Below, piece by piece: positions 17,017 to 25,393 of a stretch of DNA of 64,000 nucleotides. A program made the position numbers and the translations under genes. The stretch is from contig CAIPKV010000059.1 in the NCBI GenBank assembly GCA_903865745.1, positions 1 through 64,000 of the forward strand, in the 5' to 3' direction. Positions within the stretch are counted from its first letter, which is position 1; each line of letters begins with the position of its first letter. This DNA comes from an uncultured Verrucomicrobia subdivision 3 bacterium (GTDB lineage: Bacteria > Verrucomicrobiota > Verrucomicrobiia > Limisphaerales > UBA11358). The notes beneath the pieces were generated by a model. That model did not search any database and was not told where the DNA came from. It saw only the letters and a program-made list of their open reading frames with translations.

Positions 17017-19368
17017 TTACTCAGATTTGGTGGCGGGGGGTATTTGGGAGCGCCGTTGAATTAAGAGAAGAGCAAGGGCGCAATTCGTCCACATGCAAAC
17101 CGAGATTGCCGCGCCAATTTCAAACGCGTGGTCCTTATAGAAAAGGTGAATTTTGTGGCTGCCGGCCGGAATTGCCACGGCTTGAAAGGCAACATTTGCG
17201 CGTAATAGCGGCGTTGCCTTGCCATCCACTTCCGCTTTCCAGTTGTGATAGTACGTCTGTGCGACGACCACCAGCGACGGTGCGGACGCTGCCGCCTCGA
17301 TATCCACACTGTTGTTGCCGAAACTTGAGTTGAGAATATTTGCGGCGGTTTGATTGGTGACGGCAATAAGTATTCTGGATTGTTCCTGAAGGAAAACCAC
17401 CTTGCCGCCGTCAAAACTGTTTTGTGTGAGGGCTGCCAAGGTGTTTGAGTCGTCTAGGAAAACTGGTTTCTGCCCTGCGGTTACAAGCGGCTGAAAGTTT
17501 GCACGCGCTCGCCATTGGAAGATTTCGGTCGGCGCGGTGATGTGCGCGACGCCCAGAAAGTTTTCAAGGCCGGGATAATTTGCATTCGTGGTCGAGTAAA
17601 ATAGTGACAGTACCACGTCGTTTTCTCGCGGTGTCAGCGAGAAGAAGCCGTCGACCTTTGGCACCGCGTCCAGCACGTTGGCATTCGCGCAGTAGGCGAG
17701 TCGTTTGGTGAGAAAGTTATTCTTGGGTTCATGCGCGGCGAAGCAGACGAACTCGTTCGCGGCTTGCGGCGAGACCATCACGCGCGCGCCGCCGAGGGCG
17801 GGCTGTGGTTTGAGCGCGAGTTTGTTGCGGGCAAGATTGGGCGAATAGATCCACGGTGGGACGGTAGGATTCTGCGCCGGTTGATGTGTGAACACATCCG
17901 CCCACGCGACGAGCAGGAGCAGCAACGGTGCGAAACGGAGCGAGGCGGAAGTTGCTTTGCGGGTAAGGGCGAAAAGAATTGTGCCAGTGATAATAAAAAA
18001 ACACACACGCGAAAATCCGTTGTACAAAGCCGCCTTCGGCTCATCGCCCGGCTGTGGCTCAAATTGCGTCCATAACAATATTCCCACCAGCAGCGCTATC
18101 AGGGCGATTCCGAGCGGGAGTAGTCTTTTTTGCGCCTTCGAAAAATTCGCCAGCGCGAACGCCGCCAGCAGCGGTGTGGCGAAGATAGAAGCTGAGATAT
18201 ATTTGATCGGATAAGTGATTACGCTTAATTGTGGTACCACTTTTCTTACCGTAGGCAGCACCGGCGTGTTTTCGCCGAGCGCAAAAATCAATCCCGCTAT
18301 CGCGAGCCCGCCGAGCAGCCACACGCGGCGCTCGTGCAGGCACAGCAGCGTGAGCAGCGCCAGCCAGAGCGTGCCGATACCCAGATAATAGGACGAAGTC
18401 CAATACTGTCCGTGCTGAAAGAAGATGCCTTCAGTAGCGCTGTTGCCAAACGCCATTGGCACAAGGAAATTGGCGAGGCCGAAGGGTGGCATAGACCAGC
18501 GCAGATCCGCAAAGCCGGTGGTCCGCTGGGCGTGGGCGACGAGGTCGAAAAATGGCAGTAGTTGTATCAGTGTGAGCGAAATGACCAACGCAACCACAAG
18601 TGGGAACCGCCAGAGCATTGCGCTGCGCGGCGATTCGCCGTGGATGAATTGTTGAAGCCAAAGCGCCGAGACGATCAGCCACGTGAACAGAATTATTTCC
18701 GGCCCGCCCGCTAACATCTGAAAAGCACTGGTGAACGCGGTTAAAATTATCCATTGCCAGCCGTCGCGCCACGCGCGTTCTGCTAGCAGCACGACCCACG
18801 GCATCCAACTGAAAGTGGCCATATGACTTGGCCACATGATGAGATTCAACGTAAAACCATTAAAAGCAAAGACGGTTCCGGCAAACGCGGCGGCAAAATC
18901 ATTGCCTGTCCAGCGCCGCGCGAGAAAATACATACCGATGCCCGCCCACCATAGATGCATTAGTGAGAACATTCCCAGCGACCAAGTCAGCGGCAGTGTT
19001 AGATAAAACAATGCTGGCGGATAGAGCGGCATGGTGTTCCATTGTGCGAGAAACGGCACGCCACAGTTATTGTAGGGATTCCAGAAGGGCAGTTCGCCGT
19101 GCCGCAGGCACTCCTGCTGAAAATACGCGAGTGGATAGGCAAAGAAACCGAAGTCACGTGCTATAAAAGTTTCGAGTCCGAGGACGACTTGCGGGAATGA
19201 TGCGAACACCAGCAGCGCGAGAAAAATGCTAAAGCGCTTCGGTGTAACAATTATCTCGGCGAAGTTTGGTTTGCCGGTTGGTTGCACCAACAAATTAAAA
19301 CTGGAGGCGGTACGAATTGCAACTGCGGTTGGTAGAGGCCTAGTGCCGCAGTATGCCATCACTGTCAT
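17017..19368 (-). CDS. YfhO-family multi-pass membrane protein
   Basis: This protein of about 783 residues has an ER-like topology with about a dozen hydrophobic segments in the first 550 residues and a large hydrophilic C-terminal region ending in one more helix. Features such as PFWNPYNNCGVPFLAQWNTMPLYPPALFYL after the first helix and YYHNWKAEVDGKATPLLRANVAFQAVAIPAGSHKI-type text near the C terminus are typical of YfhO/DUF6541-like proteins, which are GT-C-type membrane glycosyltransferase relatives. The substrate is unknown. The open frame extends upstream to 19461, into the divergent fumarase gene; I prefer the ATG at 19368 (19359 is also possible). Confidence 0.75.
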   Translation of the reverse strand: MTVMAYCGTRPLPTAVAIRTASSFNLLVQPTGKPNFAEIIVTPKRFSIFLALLVFASFPQVVLGLETFIARDFGFFAYPLAYFQQECLRHGELPFWNPYNNCGVPFLAQWNTMPLYPPALFYLTLPLTWSLGMFSLMHLWWAGIGMYFLARRWTGNDFAAAFAGTVFAFNGFTLNLIMWPSHMATFSWMPWVVLLAERAWRDGWQWIILTAFTSAFQMLAGGPEIILFTWLIVSALWLQQFIHGESPRSAMLWRFPLVVALVISLTLIQLLPFFDLVAHAQRTTGFADLRWSMPPFGLANFLVPMAFGNSATEGIFFQHGQYWTSSYYLGIGTLWLALLTLLCLHERRVWLLGGLAIAGLIFALGENTPVLPTVRKVVPQLSVITYPIKYISASIFATPLLAAFALANFSKAQKRLLPLGIALIALLVGILLWTQFEPQPGDEPKAALYNGFSRVCFFIITGTILFALTRKATSASLRFAPLLLLLVAWADVFTHQPAQNPTVPPWIYSPNLARNKLALKPQPALGGARVMVSPQAANEFVCFAAHEPKNNFLTKRLAYCANANVLDAVPKVDGFFSLTPRENDVVLSLFYSTTNANYPGLENFLGVAHITAPTEIFQWRARANFQPLVTAGQKPVFLDDSNTLAALTQNSFDGGKVVFLQEQSRILIAVTNQTAANILNSSFGNNSVDIEAAASAPSLVVVAQTYYHNWKAEVDGKATPLLRANVAFQAVAIPAGSHKIHLFYKDHAFEIGAAISVCMWTNCALALLLIQRRSQIPPATKSE

Positions 19369-19417
19369 GCGCAATTGACGCTTTCGCCGCGAGGTCTTAC
19401 GCTGTTCCAAGAACTTT

Positions 19418-20296
19418 ATGAGCCAATTGCTTGATTCCTTGGTCGAACTCATCCGCCGCACCTCCGCCGAGATTCCCGATGATGTTCATCGTGCGATTCT
19501 CACCTCGCTGGAGAACGAGCAGAAGAACTCCCTCGCGCAAAACGCCTTCAAGATCATTGACCAAAACATCGCGCTCGCGAAAACCAAGTCGCAGCCGATT
19601 TGTCAGGATACCGGCAGCGTGCTGTTTTTCGTGGATGTGCCGGTCGGCTATGACCAAATTACTTTCGCCGAAACCGCGCGCGAAGCGGTGACGCTGGCGA
19701 CCAAGAAAGGTTTTCTCCGACAGAACTCCGTGGATTCGCTTACTGGCAAGAATGATGGCACGAATGTCGGACCGGGCGCGCCAGCGTTTCATTTTCATCA
19801 ACACCGCTCGCCAGAGATTTCCGTGCGGCTTGCGCTCAAGGGCGGCGGCTGCGAAAACGTCGGGGCCCAATACTCACTGCCAGACGACGGCCTCCACGCT
19901 AACCGCGACCTTGATGGCTGTCGTAAGGCGATTCTCGATGCGGTGCTCCAAGCGCAGGGCAAGGGCTGCGGTCCGGGTGTGCTTGGTGTCTGTATTGGTG
20001 GCGATCGCGCGACGGGTTATGAGTTGAGCAAGACGCAGTTTCTCCGGCTGCTTGATGACCGTAATCCCGAACCGAAATTGGACGCGCTGGAACAAGATAT
20101 TTTGAAAACCGCAAACGAACTCGGTATTGGCCCAATGGGTTTTGGCGGCAAGACGACGCTGCTGGGCGTGAAGATTTGCGTGGCGAACCGCGTGCCAGCA
20201 TCATACTTCGTAAGTGTGAGTTACATGTGCTGGGCGTTTCGCCGTCAGGGCGTGGCGCTGGATGCGGGCGGCACGATTCAAAAATGGTTGTATTGA
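19418..20296 (+). CDS. Fumarate hydratase class I, alpha subunit
   Basis: This 292-residue protein is the N-terminal (alpha) half of class I Fe-S fumarase or a related tartrate dehydratase. It shows the conserved KTKSQPICQDTGSVLFFVDVP, SVDSLTGKNDGTNVGPGAP, KGGGCENVGAQYSLPD and GPMGFGGKTTLLGVKI blocks, with Cys residues for the 4Fe-4S cluster. It catalyses hydration of fumarate to malate in the citric acid cycle. A beta subunit is needed for activity but the next gene is aroE, so the beta gene must lie elsewhere. Tartrate or mesaconate specificity cannot be excluded. Confidence 0.85.
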   Translation: MSQLLDSLVELIRRTSAEIPDDVHRAILTSLENEQKNSLAQNAFKIIDQNIALAKTKSQPICQDTGSVLFFVDVPVGYDQITFAETAREAVTLATKKGFLRQNSVDSLTGKNDGTNVGPGAPAFHFHQHRSPEISVRLALKGGGCENVGAQYSLPDDGLHANRDLDGCRKAILDAVLQAQGKGCGPGVLGVCIGGDRATGYELSKTQFLRLLDDRNPEPKLDALEQDILKTANELGIGPMGFGGKTTLLGVKICVANRVPASYFVSVSYMCWAFRRQGVALDAGGTIQKWLY

Positions 20297-20347
20297 ACGA
20301 GGACGCCGGACTTTGCGCTTTGAAGTCATGCGCTGGCCGCATATAAA

Positions 20348-21232
20348 TTGCCCGTGCCGCAAACCAGTTTAGCCCCCATCAACGCCGCCACGCGCCTGTG
20401 CGCGGTGCTGGGTTCGCCCATCCGGCATTCCGCTTCGCCGGCGATGCACAATGCGGCGTTCGCGGCGCTCGGCCTGAACTGGCGCTATCTTGCCTTTGAA
20501 GTGGATCCCAAAAACCTCCGCGCGGCCATCGAAGGTGCGCGGGCGATGAACTTCGCCGGCCTCAATCTCACTGTCCCGCACAAGTTGCTGGCCGTGGACA
20601 TGGTGGATGAACTTGACGCCTCCGCCAAGACGTGGGGCGCGGTTAACACGATCAAATTTGAATCGGACGGCGATGGAAAACCCCGTGCCATCGGTTTCAA
20701 CACTGACGCCGACGCCATTGTCACTTCTTTGCGCGAGGATATGGCGGTGGAGTTGCGCGGAGCGAAAGCCCTTCTGCTCGGCGCCGGCGGTGCGGGACGA
20801 ACGGCGGCCCTGAAACTCGCGGCAGAAAGCGTCGCGGAACTTTTTCTCGTGAATCGCACGGCCAGCAAAGCAGAAGAAATCGCCGTTGAAATCAAAAAAC
20901 AATTTCCAGCCGTCAAAGTCTTTGTCGGCTATCCGCAGGTGCCGGTGGAATTGTTGCTGAACGCCACGTCGCTCGGCTTGAAGCCGTCCGATGGTTCGCC
21001 GCTTGATGAAAAACAGTTTTCGCTTAAGCAGTCACGCGCCGTCTACGACATGATTTATCAGCCAGCAGAAACAAAATTGCTCGCCGGTGCGAAGGCTGCC
21101 GGCTGCAAGACCGCCAATGGCATCGGCATGTTGGTGCAGCAGGGCGCGAAAGCGTTTGAAATCTGGACGGGGCAGCCCGCTCCCATCGCCGTGATGCGGC
21201 GTGCTGTCGAAGGGAGCGTTTATGGGATTTGA
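20348..21232 (+). CDS. aroE: Shikimate dehydrogenase
   Basis: Shikimate dehydrogenase reduces 3-dehydroshikimate with NADPH in aromatic amino acid synthesis. The protein of about 294 residues has the substrate site AVLGSPIRHSASPAMHNAAF, the catalytic NLTVPHK segment, the AKALLLGAGGAGRTAALKL nucleotide-binding loop and NATSLGLKPSDGSPL. No ATG is available; the start is TTG at 20348 or GTG at 20354. The 3' end overlaps the prepilin peptidase start by 11 bases. Confidence 0.92.
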   Translation: MPVPQTSLAPINAATRLCAVLGSPIRHSASPAMHNAAFAALGLNWRYLAFEVDPKNLRAAIEGARAMNFAGLNLTVPHKLLAVDMVDELDASAKTWGAVNTIKFESDGDGKPRAIGFNTDADAIVTSLREDMAVELRGAKALLLGAGGAGRTAALKLAAESVAELFLVNRTASKAEEIAVEIKKQFPAVKVFVGYPQVPVELLLNATSLGLKPSDGSPLDEKQFSLKQSRAVYDMIYQPAETKLLAGAKAAGCKTANGIGMLVQQGAKAFEIWTGQPAPIAVMRRAVEGSVYGI

Positions 21233-22328
21233 TGCTGTGTTCGATCCGCACAATTGGGCGGTCGTACCGTTTCATTTCTGGTCGGTAGTGTTCTTTTCCT
21301 TCGGCTGCATCGTGGGCAGCTTCCTGAACGTCTGCATCTACCGGATGCCGCTGGATTTGAGCGTCGTCTCGCCGTCGTCGCATTGCCCGCATTGCAAATA
21401 CGCCATCCCGTTTTATCTGAACGTGCCGCTGCTGACGTGGCTGTCACTGCGTGGCAAATGCAAAAACTGCGGCGCGCCCATCTCGCCTCGCTACTTCGTG
21501 GTGGAACTACTGACCGGCGTGACGTTTCTTCTCTGCTGGCTGGCCTACGGGCACACGTCGCCGTGGCTCGCAGCCGTGTATTCACTATTTCTCGCGGGGC
21601 TGATTGTGGCGACGTTCATTGACTTCGAACATTTCATCATCCCGGATGAAATCACCATCGGCGGCGCGGTCGTCGGTTTCGTCATTTCCTTCTTCCTGCC
21701 GGTGGTGCACGGAACCCGTTCGCTGAGTGAGAGCATGGAGCGCAGTCTGCTGGGCATCGCGGTCGGTGCGGGCATTGTCTATGCGGTGTTGCGATTGGGC
21801 AAACTGCTGTTTGGCCGGCAGAAAATACAACTGCCAGGCGATACCAACATTGTATTCACCGAAACTGCGCTGTGCCTGCCGGACAAAGAGATTCCTTACG
21901 AAGAAATCTTTTATCGCAAGACCGACACCATCGTGTTGCAGGCGAAGTCGGTGGAACTGATTGACCGCGGTTATCGCAACGTCACGCTGCGGCTGACGCC
22001 GGAACTGCTCAAGCTCGGTGACGAGAAAATCAATCCGGAAACGGAGCCGCACATGGACGTGGTCTGCTCGGAACTGGTTTTGCCGCGCGAGGCGATGGGT
22101 CTGGGCGATGTGAAATTCATGGCGGCGATCGGTGCCTTCATCGGCTGGCAGGGCGCGGTGTTTTCGCTGCTGGCAAGTTCGTTGATCGGCTCGGCGGCGG
22201 GCATCGTGCTGATTTTGCTGCGCAAGCGGGAATGGTCGTCGCGGATGCCTTATGGTCCTTACATTGCGCTGGCAGCCGTCCTCTGGATCTTTGGCGGTAG
22301 CCGAATCTTCAATCTTCTGTTCCCCTAA
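21222..22328 (+). CDS. Type IV prepilin peptidase (A24 family) with a central insertion
   Basis: This 368-residue membrane protease cleaves prepilin leaders and methylates the new N terminus. It has the N-terminal GSFLNVCIYRMP, the zinc-type cysteine pairs HCPHC and CKNC, and the aspartyl protease motifs DFEHFIIPDE and GLGDVKFMA. Between the two catalytic Asp motifs sits an extra hydrophilic stretch of about 90 residues (about 195-285) not found in the compact enzyme. Two PilT-type ATPase genes at 42.3-44.6 kb indicate a type IV pilus system. The start at 21222 overlaps aroE by 11 bases. Confidence 0.88.
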   Translation: MGFDAVFDPHNWAVVPFHFWSVVFFSFGCIVGSFLNVCIYRMPLDLSVVSPSSHCPHCKYAIPFYLNVPLLTWLSLRGKCKNCGAPISPRYFVVELLTGVTFLLCWLAYGHTSPWLAAVYSLFLAGLIVATFIDFEHFIIPDEITIGGAVVGFVISFFLPVVHGTRSLSESMERSLLGIAVGAGIVYAVLRLGKLLFGRQKIQLPGDTNIVFTETALCLPDKEIPYEEIFYRKTDTIVLQAKSVELIDRGYRNVTLRLTPELLKLGDEKINPETEPHMDVVCSELVLPREAMGLGDVKFMAAIGAFIGWQGAVFSLLASSLIGSAAGIVLILLRKREWSSRMPYGPYIALAAVLWIFGGSRIFNLLFP

Positions 22329-22358
22329 AGAGAAAAAGTGCGGAGATGGTGCGATAGT

Positions 22359-22447
22359 GGTGAGTTTTGGGTGATGAGTAATGAGTTGAAACCCGAAACA
22401 CTCCGTTTTTTCCTTGCTCGCGGCTCATAACTGGCCATTCGTAACTG
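22359..22447. repeat. Heptamer-rich inverted repeat (TGATGAGTAATGAGT type)
   Basis: The left arm contains GTGATGAGTAATGAGTTG and the right arm, reverse-complemented, contains CAGTTACGAATGGCCAGTTATGAGC. Overlapping seven-base words such as TGATGAG and TAATGAG recur. Similar elements are at 40131-40227, 54050-54134 and 60577-60668. Here it lies just after the prepilin peptidase gene and could act as a transcript end. Confidence 0.5.
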
Positions 22448-22483
22448 TTTTATTGCCCAAAAAACCGGTCCGGCGGCCGGCTG

Positions 22484-22840
22484 AGTGCAATTAGCTGCCG
22501 TCGGAAGGCGTTTATTAGGCGAATGAACGGGTTTACCTGCCGGTTGAAGCCCTTTACCTCGCGGGTAAACGGGTTTATTTGCCGACTAAACCCGTTTAGC
22601 ACGCCGGTAAACGGGTTTAACCGCCGGGGAAACCCGTTTAGTTGCCGGTAAAGGCAATTACCCGTCGGGTAAACGTAATTACCCTCGGTATAATCGCGAT
22701 TATACTGCGGGGAAACGTCTTTATACCGCGGGTAAACGCGTTTCCCCGCGGGGTAAATGGGATTACCTGCCAAGTAAACGCATTTAGCTCGCTGCTAATC
22801 GGCTTTAGTTGGCAACTAAATGCGTTTAGTTAGCAGCGAG
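22484..22840. repeat. Degenerate 21-bp tandem repeats, cluster C
   Basis: About 17 units of 21 bp fill the gap between two convergent genes; 15 can be laid out without gaps from 22526 to 22840. The pattern is (TA)AAC-G-n-GTTTA-n4-GCCGG-TA, so each unit boundary forms a near-perfect dyad TAAACGnGTTTA. Conserved and variable positions alternate regularly. Minus-strand translation gives heptapeptides such as LNPFTGV, LNGFSRQ and INPFTRE, merely reflecting the period. Confidence 0.88.
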
Positions 22841-22850
22841 ATTGAACGAT

Positions 22851-23849
22851 TCACCACTGGTAAAGCCAGACGTAGGTGGTGTAACGGGCGGGCGGCGGAT
22901 CGTGAAAAATATGTTCGCCAAATTTTTCACCACAGCGGCAGGTCAGCCGCAACCCATTCTGGAAAAATACCGGGTCGTCCTCGTGAAAACGATAAGCGGA
23001 GAATTCGTTCTCATTTCCGTCAAAGTGGGTCAACCCAGCCACCGGCGTCGCATACCGGCCTTTATTGAAATAATAGGTGCCGAGAAAGTAATCCTCCAAG
23101 CCGGAGGACAGAAAGAGGGGCTCTTTCGCGCCGCCGATGTAGGCCCGCATGCACGCTTCCATGAAACTCAGGTCTTTCCATCGCTGCGCCGGATCCGTCA
23201 GTTTGCGCAGGCCTTTCGCCGCCATGGTAACTTGATAAAGGGCGCCGTCGCCTTTGACGTCGCATAACGAAAACTCTTCGAGCGGCTGGGCGGTGTAATT
23301 TTCCAACTTATAAAGCTTCAATCGCGCGTTTTCCGGCAGGCGCACGCCGCCCAGTTCAACCGGCAGATTCTCCGTCCCGCGGATAATCCACCAAAACAGC
23401 GGATTATCCGTGGTGTCCGGACTGAGCTGGCCGGTCACGCGTATGCTTTTGCCAAAGGGAATCCGGTAGGTGTCATAAACATTGGCCCCGCCGCCGGTCC
23501 GCCCGATGCGGGCCACGCCCCACGGCGCGGTCTCATCGCCAAAACCAATGCCGTGGCCGAGATAGAGTTCCATGTCAATCGAGGCGTTGGTTTCACCGTC
23601 GACATAAATGCGGATGCGTGTTTTATCGCAGCCTTTCCAGCCGCCACCGAACCACATGTGCGTCAGGCACCCTTTGCCAGTATGTTGGTATAGCTCCGCC
23701 TCCGTATCGCGGCGGAGGGGTCTGACTTCCTTGCCCATGGTGCCAAAGGTTTTGAGCGTCTGATCAGCGATGGTGACCGGAGTTTGGGCTGCCAGCGGCC
23801 AGGCAGCTAGCACGAGGGCGGCTACGATAAGTGAGTAAACAGATTTCAT
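22851..23849 (-). CDS. Secreted DUF2961 (GH172-like) protein
   Basis: This 332-residue protein has an N-terminal signal peptide (MKSVYSLIVAALVLAAWPLAAQ) and a DUF2961 domain, the family now classed as glycoside hydrolase GH172. Typical features include HMWFGGGWKGCDKTRIRIYVDGE near residues 64-86, and LSSGLEDYFLGTYYFNKG with the conserved GLEDYF motif near the C-terminal third. Characterised members act on fructofuranosyl or arabinofuranosyl linkages; the substrate here is unknown. The open frame runs upstream through two tRNA genes, so I used the ATG at 23849. Confidence 0.8.
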   Translation of the reverse strand: MKSVYSLIVAALVLAAWPLAAQTPVTIADQTLKTFGTMGKEVRPLRRDTEAELYQHTGKGCLTHMWFGGGWKGCDKTRIRIYVDGETNASIDMELYLGHGIGFGDETAPWGVARIGRTGGGANVYDTYRIPFGKSIRVTGQLSPDTTDNPLFWWIIRGTENLPVELGGVRLPENARLKLYKLENYTAQPLEEFSLCDVKGDGALYQVTMAAKGLRKLTDPAQRWKDLSFMEACMRAYIGGAKEPLFLSSGLEDYFLGTYYFNKGRYATPVAGLTHFDGNENEFSAYRFHEDDPVFFQNGLRLTCRCGEKFGEHIFHDPPPARYTTYVWLYQW

Positions 23850-23892
23850 GATTAAGTGGAGTTCACGGCGACGAAATGTGTTGGTTTGCCAA

Positions 23893-23942
23893 GCCCGCCG
23901 GACGGCTAAGCGCCGTAAAACTTCTGCTATCCGGCGGGGCAT
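23893..23942 (-). terminator. Hairpin downstream of the tRNA pair
   Basis: GCCCGCCGGA and TCCGGCGGGGC form a long GC-rich stem just past the 3' end of tRNA-Val in the direction of transcription. There is no T run, so it may be a processing or weak termination signal for the tRNA transcript. Confidence 0.45.
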
Positions 23943-23947
23943 TGAAA

Positions 23948-24022
23948 TGGTGGGCACTGAGGGATTCGAACCCCCGACCTTCTCCGTGTAAAGGAGCAGC
24001 GCTACCACTGCGCCAAGCGCCC
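23948..24022 (-). tRNA. tRNA-Val (anticodon TAC)
   Basis: Read on the minus strand, a cloverleaf begins GGGCGCT and ends AGTGCCC-A-CCA, giving a 7-bp acceptor stem with one G-U pair. The D arm (GCGCAGTGGTAGCGC), the anticodon loop TTTACAC (anticodon TAC) and the T arm GGGGGTTCGAATCCC are intact. The CCA end is encoded. It lies 10 bases after tRNA-Met on the same strand. Confidence 0.95.
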
Positions 24023-24032
24023 AAATCCAAAA

Positions 24033-24109
24033 TGGTGCCAGCGAGTGGAATCGAACCACTGACCTCGGGCTTATGAGTCCCACGCTCTAACCAACTGAGC
24101 TACGCTGGC
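24033..24109 (-). tRNA. tRNA-Met (anticodon CAT)
   Basis: The minus strand gives an acceptor stem GCCAGCG / CGCTGGC followed by A and an encoded CCA, a D arm GCTCAGTTGGTTAGAGC, anticodon loop CTCATAA (anticodon CAT) and T arm GTGGTTCGATTCCAC. It lacks the initiator-type C1-A72 mismatch, so it is an elongator Met or a lysidine-modified Ile tRNA; bases alone do not settle which. It is encoded just upstream of tRNA-Val. Confidence 0.92.
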
Positions 24110-24179
24110 AACCAAACGGCTAACCATTTTGCGGACATTTTGCCTTCTGTCAAACCGGGAATTGCGCCACGCTTCCGCC

Positions 24180-24731
24180 GTGACCAAACTGCCGCGCACT
24201 TTCTACGACCGCGATACCACCGTTGTCGCCCAGGATCTGCTCGGCAAATGGCTGGTCCGGCAGTCTGCTGGCGTGGAGCGCATCGGCAGAATTGTCGAAG
24301 TCGAGGCCTATCTCGGCGAGCACGACCTCGCGGCGCATTCTTCCAAAGGTCTGACCGAACGCACCAAAATCATGTTTGGTCCGCCCGGCCATGCCTATGT
24401 CTATCTGATCTACGGCGTCCACCATTGCATGAATGTCGTGACTGAATGCGAGGGCCATGGGGCTGCCGTTTTGTTGCGCGCCGTCGAGCCGGTGAAGAAT
24501 CTGGCCGGTCGCACACAAGGACCAGGTCTGCTTAGCCGCGCAATGGGAATTGACCGGCGATTGAACGGTCATGATTTGTTGAACGACGATTTCTTCATCG
24601 CCGAACCGGCCGCCGCCGAAAAGATTGCCATCGTCAAACGCCCGCGCATCGGCGTGGACTACGCGAAGCATTGGGCGAAACGGCGGCTGCGCTTTTACAT
24701 CAAGAACAACCCGTTTGTCTCGCGGCCTTAA
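24180..24731 (+). CDS. mpg: DNA-3-methyladenine glycosylase (AAG/Mpg family)
   Basis: This enzyme of about 183 residues removes alkylated purines to start base-excision repair. It shows [24 protein letters not shown] at the start, the catalytic-region [38 protein letters not shown], and LLRAVEPV, all family hallmarks. I chose GTG at 24180, where the family homology begins; a TTG at 24129 would add 17 residues. The gene is convergent with clpP and their ends overlap by four bases. Confidence 0.88.
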   Translation: MTKLPRTFYDRDTTVVAQDLLGKWLVRQSAGVERIGRIVEVEAYLGEHDLAAHSSKGLTERTKIMFGPPGHAYVYLIYGVHHCMNVVTECEGHGAAVLLRAVEPVKNLAGRTQGPGLLSRAMGIDRRLNGHDLLNDDFFIAEPAAAEKIAIVKRPRIGVDYAKHWAKRRLRFYIKNNPFVSRP

Positions 24732-25348
24732 ACTTTTTCGCCGCCGGGGATTTCTTTGCGCGACTGCACCACGAGGTCCACGAGGCCATATTTCTTTGCT
24801 TCTTCGGCGCTCATGAAATTGTCGCGGTCACAGTCTTTTTCCACCTGCGCAACCGTCTGGCCGGTATGCTTGGAGAGAATGCCGTTCAAAGTGTTTTTCA
24901 ACTTGAGCATGTGCTTCACGCGGATTTCCACATCGCTGGCCTGGCCTTCCGCACCGCCCAGCACTTGATGAATCATGATGTTGGAATTCGGCAGCGCAAA
25001 CCGCTTGCCCTTCGTGCCGGCGCACAGCAGCACCGCGCCCATGCTCGCCGCCTGGCCGATGCAGTAGGTGTTAATGTCGCAGGTCATGTATTGCATCGTG
25101 TCGTAAATCGCGAGTCCCGCCGACACGCTGCCACCGGGCGAATTGATGTAGAAATGCACATCCTTCTTCGGATCGGTCATCTGTAAAAACAAAAGCTGCG
25201 CGACGATGACGTTGGCGATGCCGTCGTCCACCGGCGTGCCGAGAAAGATAATGCGGTCAACGAGGAGCCGCGAAAAAATGTCGAACTGGCGCTCGCCGCG
25301 CGCGGTTTGCTCGATGACGGTCGGATAAGGAATAATCGAATTTTGCAT
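24728..25348 (-). CDS. clpP: ATP-dependent Clp protease proteolytic subunit
   Basis: ClpP forms the tetradecameric serine protease chamber that works with ClpX or ClpA. In this 206-residue protein the catalytic triad is visible: Ser102 in [11 protein letters not shown], His127 in [10 protein letters not shown], and an Asp at about 176 in [12 protein letters not shown]. The substrate-channel [20 protein letters not shown] block is intact. No clpX gene follows; rarA lies 45 bases upstream on the same strand. Confidence 0.96.
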   Translation of the reverse strand: MQNSIIPYPTVIEQTARGERQFDIFSRLLVDRIIFLGTPVDDGIANVIVAQLLFLQMTDPKKDVHFYINSPGGSVSAGLAIYDTMQYMTCDINTYCIGQAASMGAVLLCAGTKGKRFALPNSNIMIHQVLGGAEGQASDVEIRVKHMLKLKNTLNGILSKHTGQTVAQVEKDCDRDNFMSAEEAKKYGLVDLVVQSRKEIPGGEKV

Positions 25349-25393
25349 CCGAAATAACTACTCCATTTTCGGCGCAAGTAAAGTAACGAAGTT

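Noticed and set aside
22450-22773. Minus-strand 107-residue frame with heptad text (NPFTGVLNGFSRQ)
   Set aside because: Only the 21-bp DNA period of cluster C; no start signal, no family and the same period occurs elsewhere with stops.
22851-24083. Longer version of the GH172-like protein
   Set aside because: The extra 78 residues run through two intact tRNA genes; the signal peptide starts at 23849.
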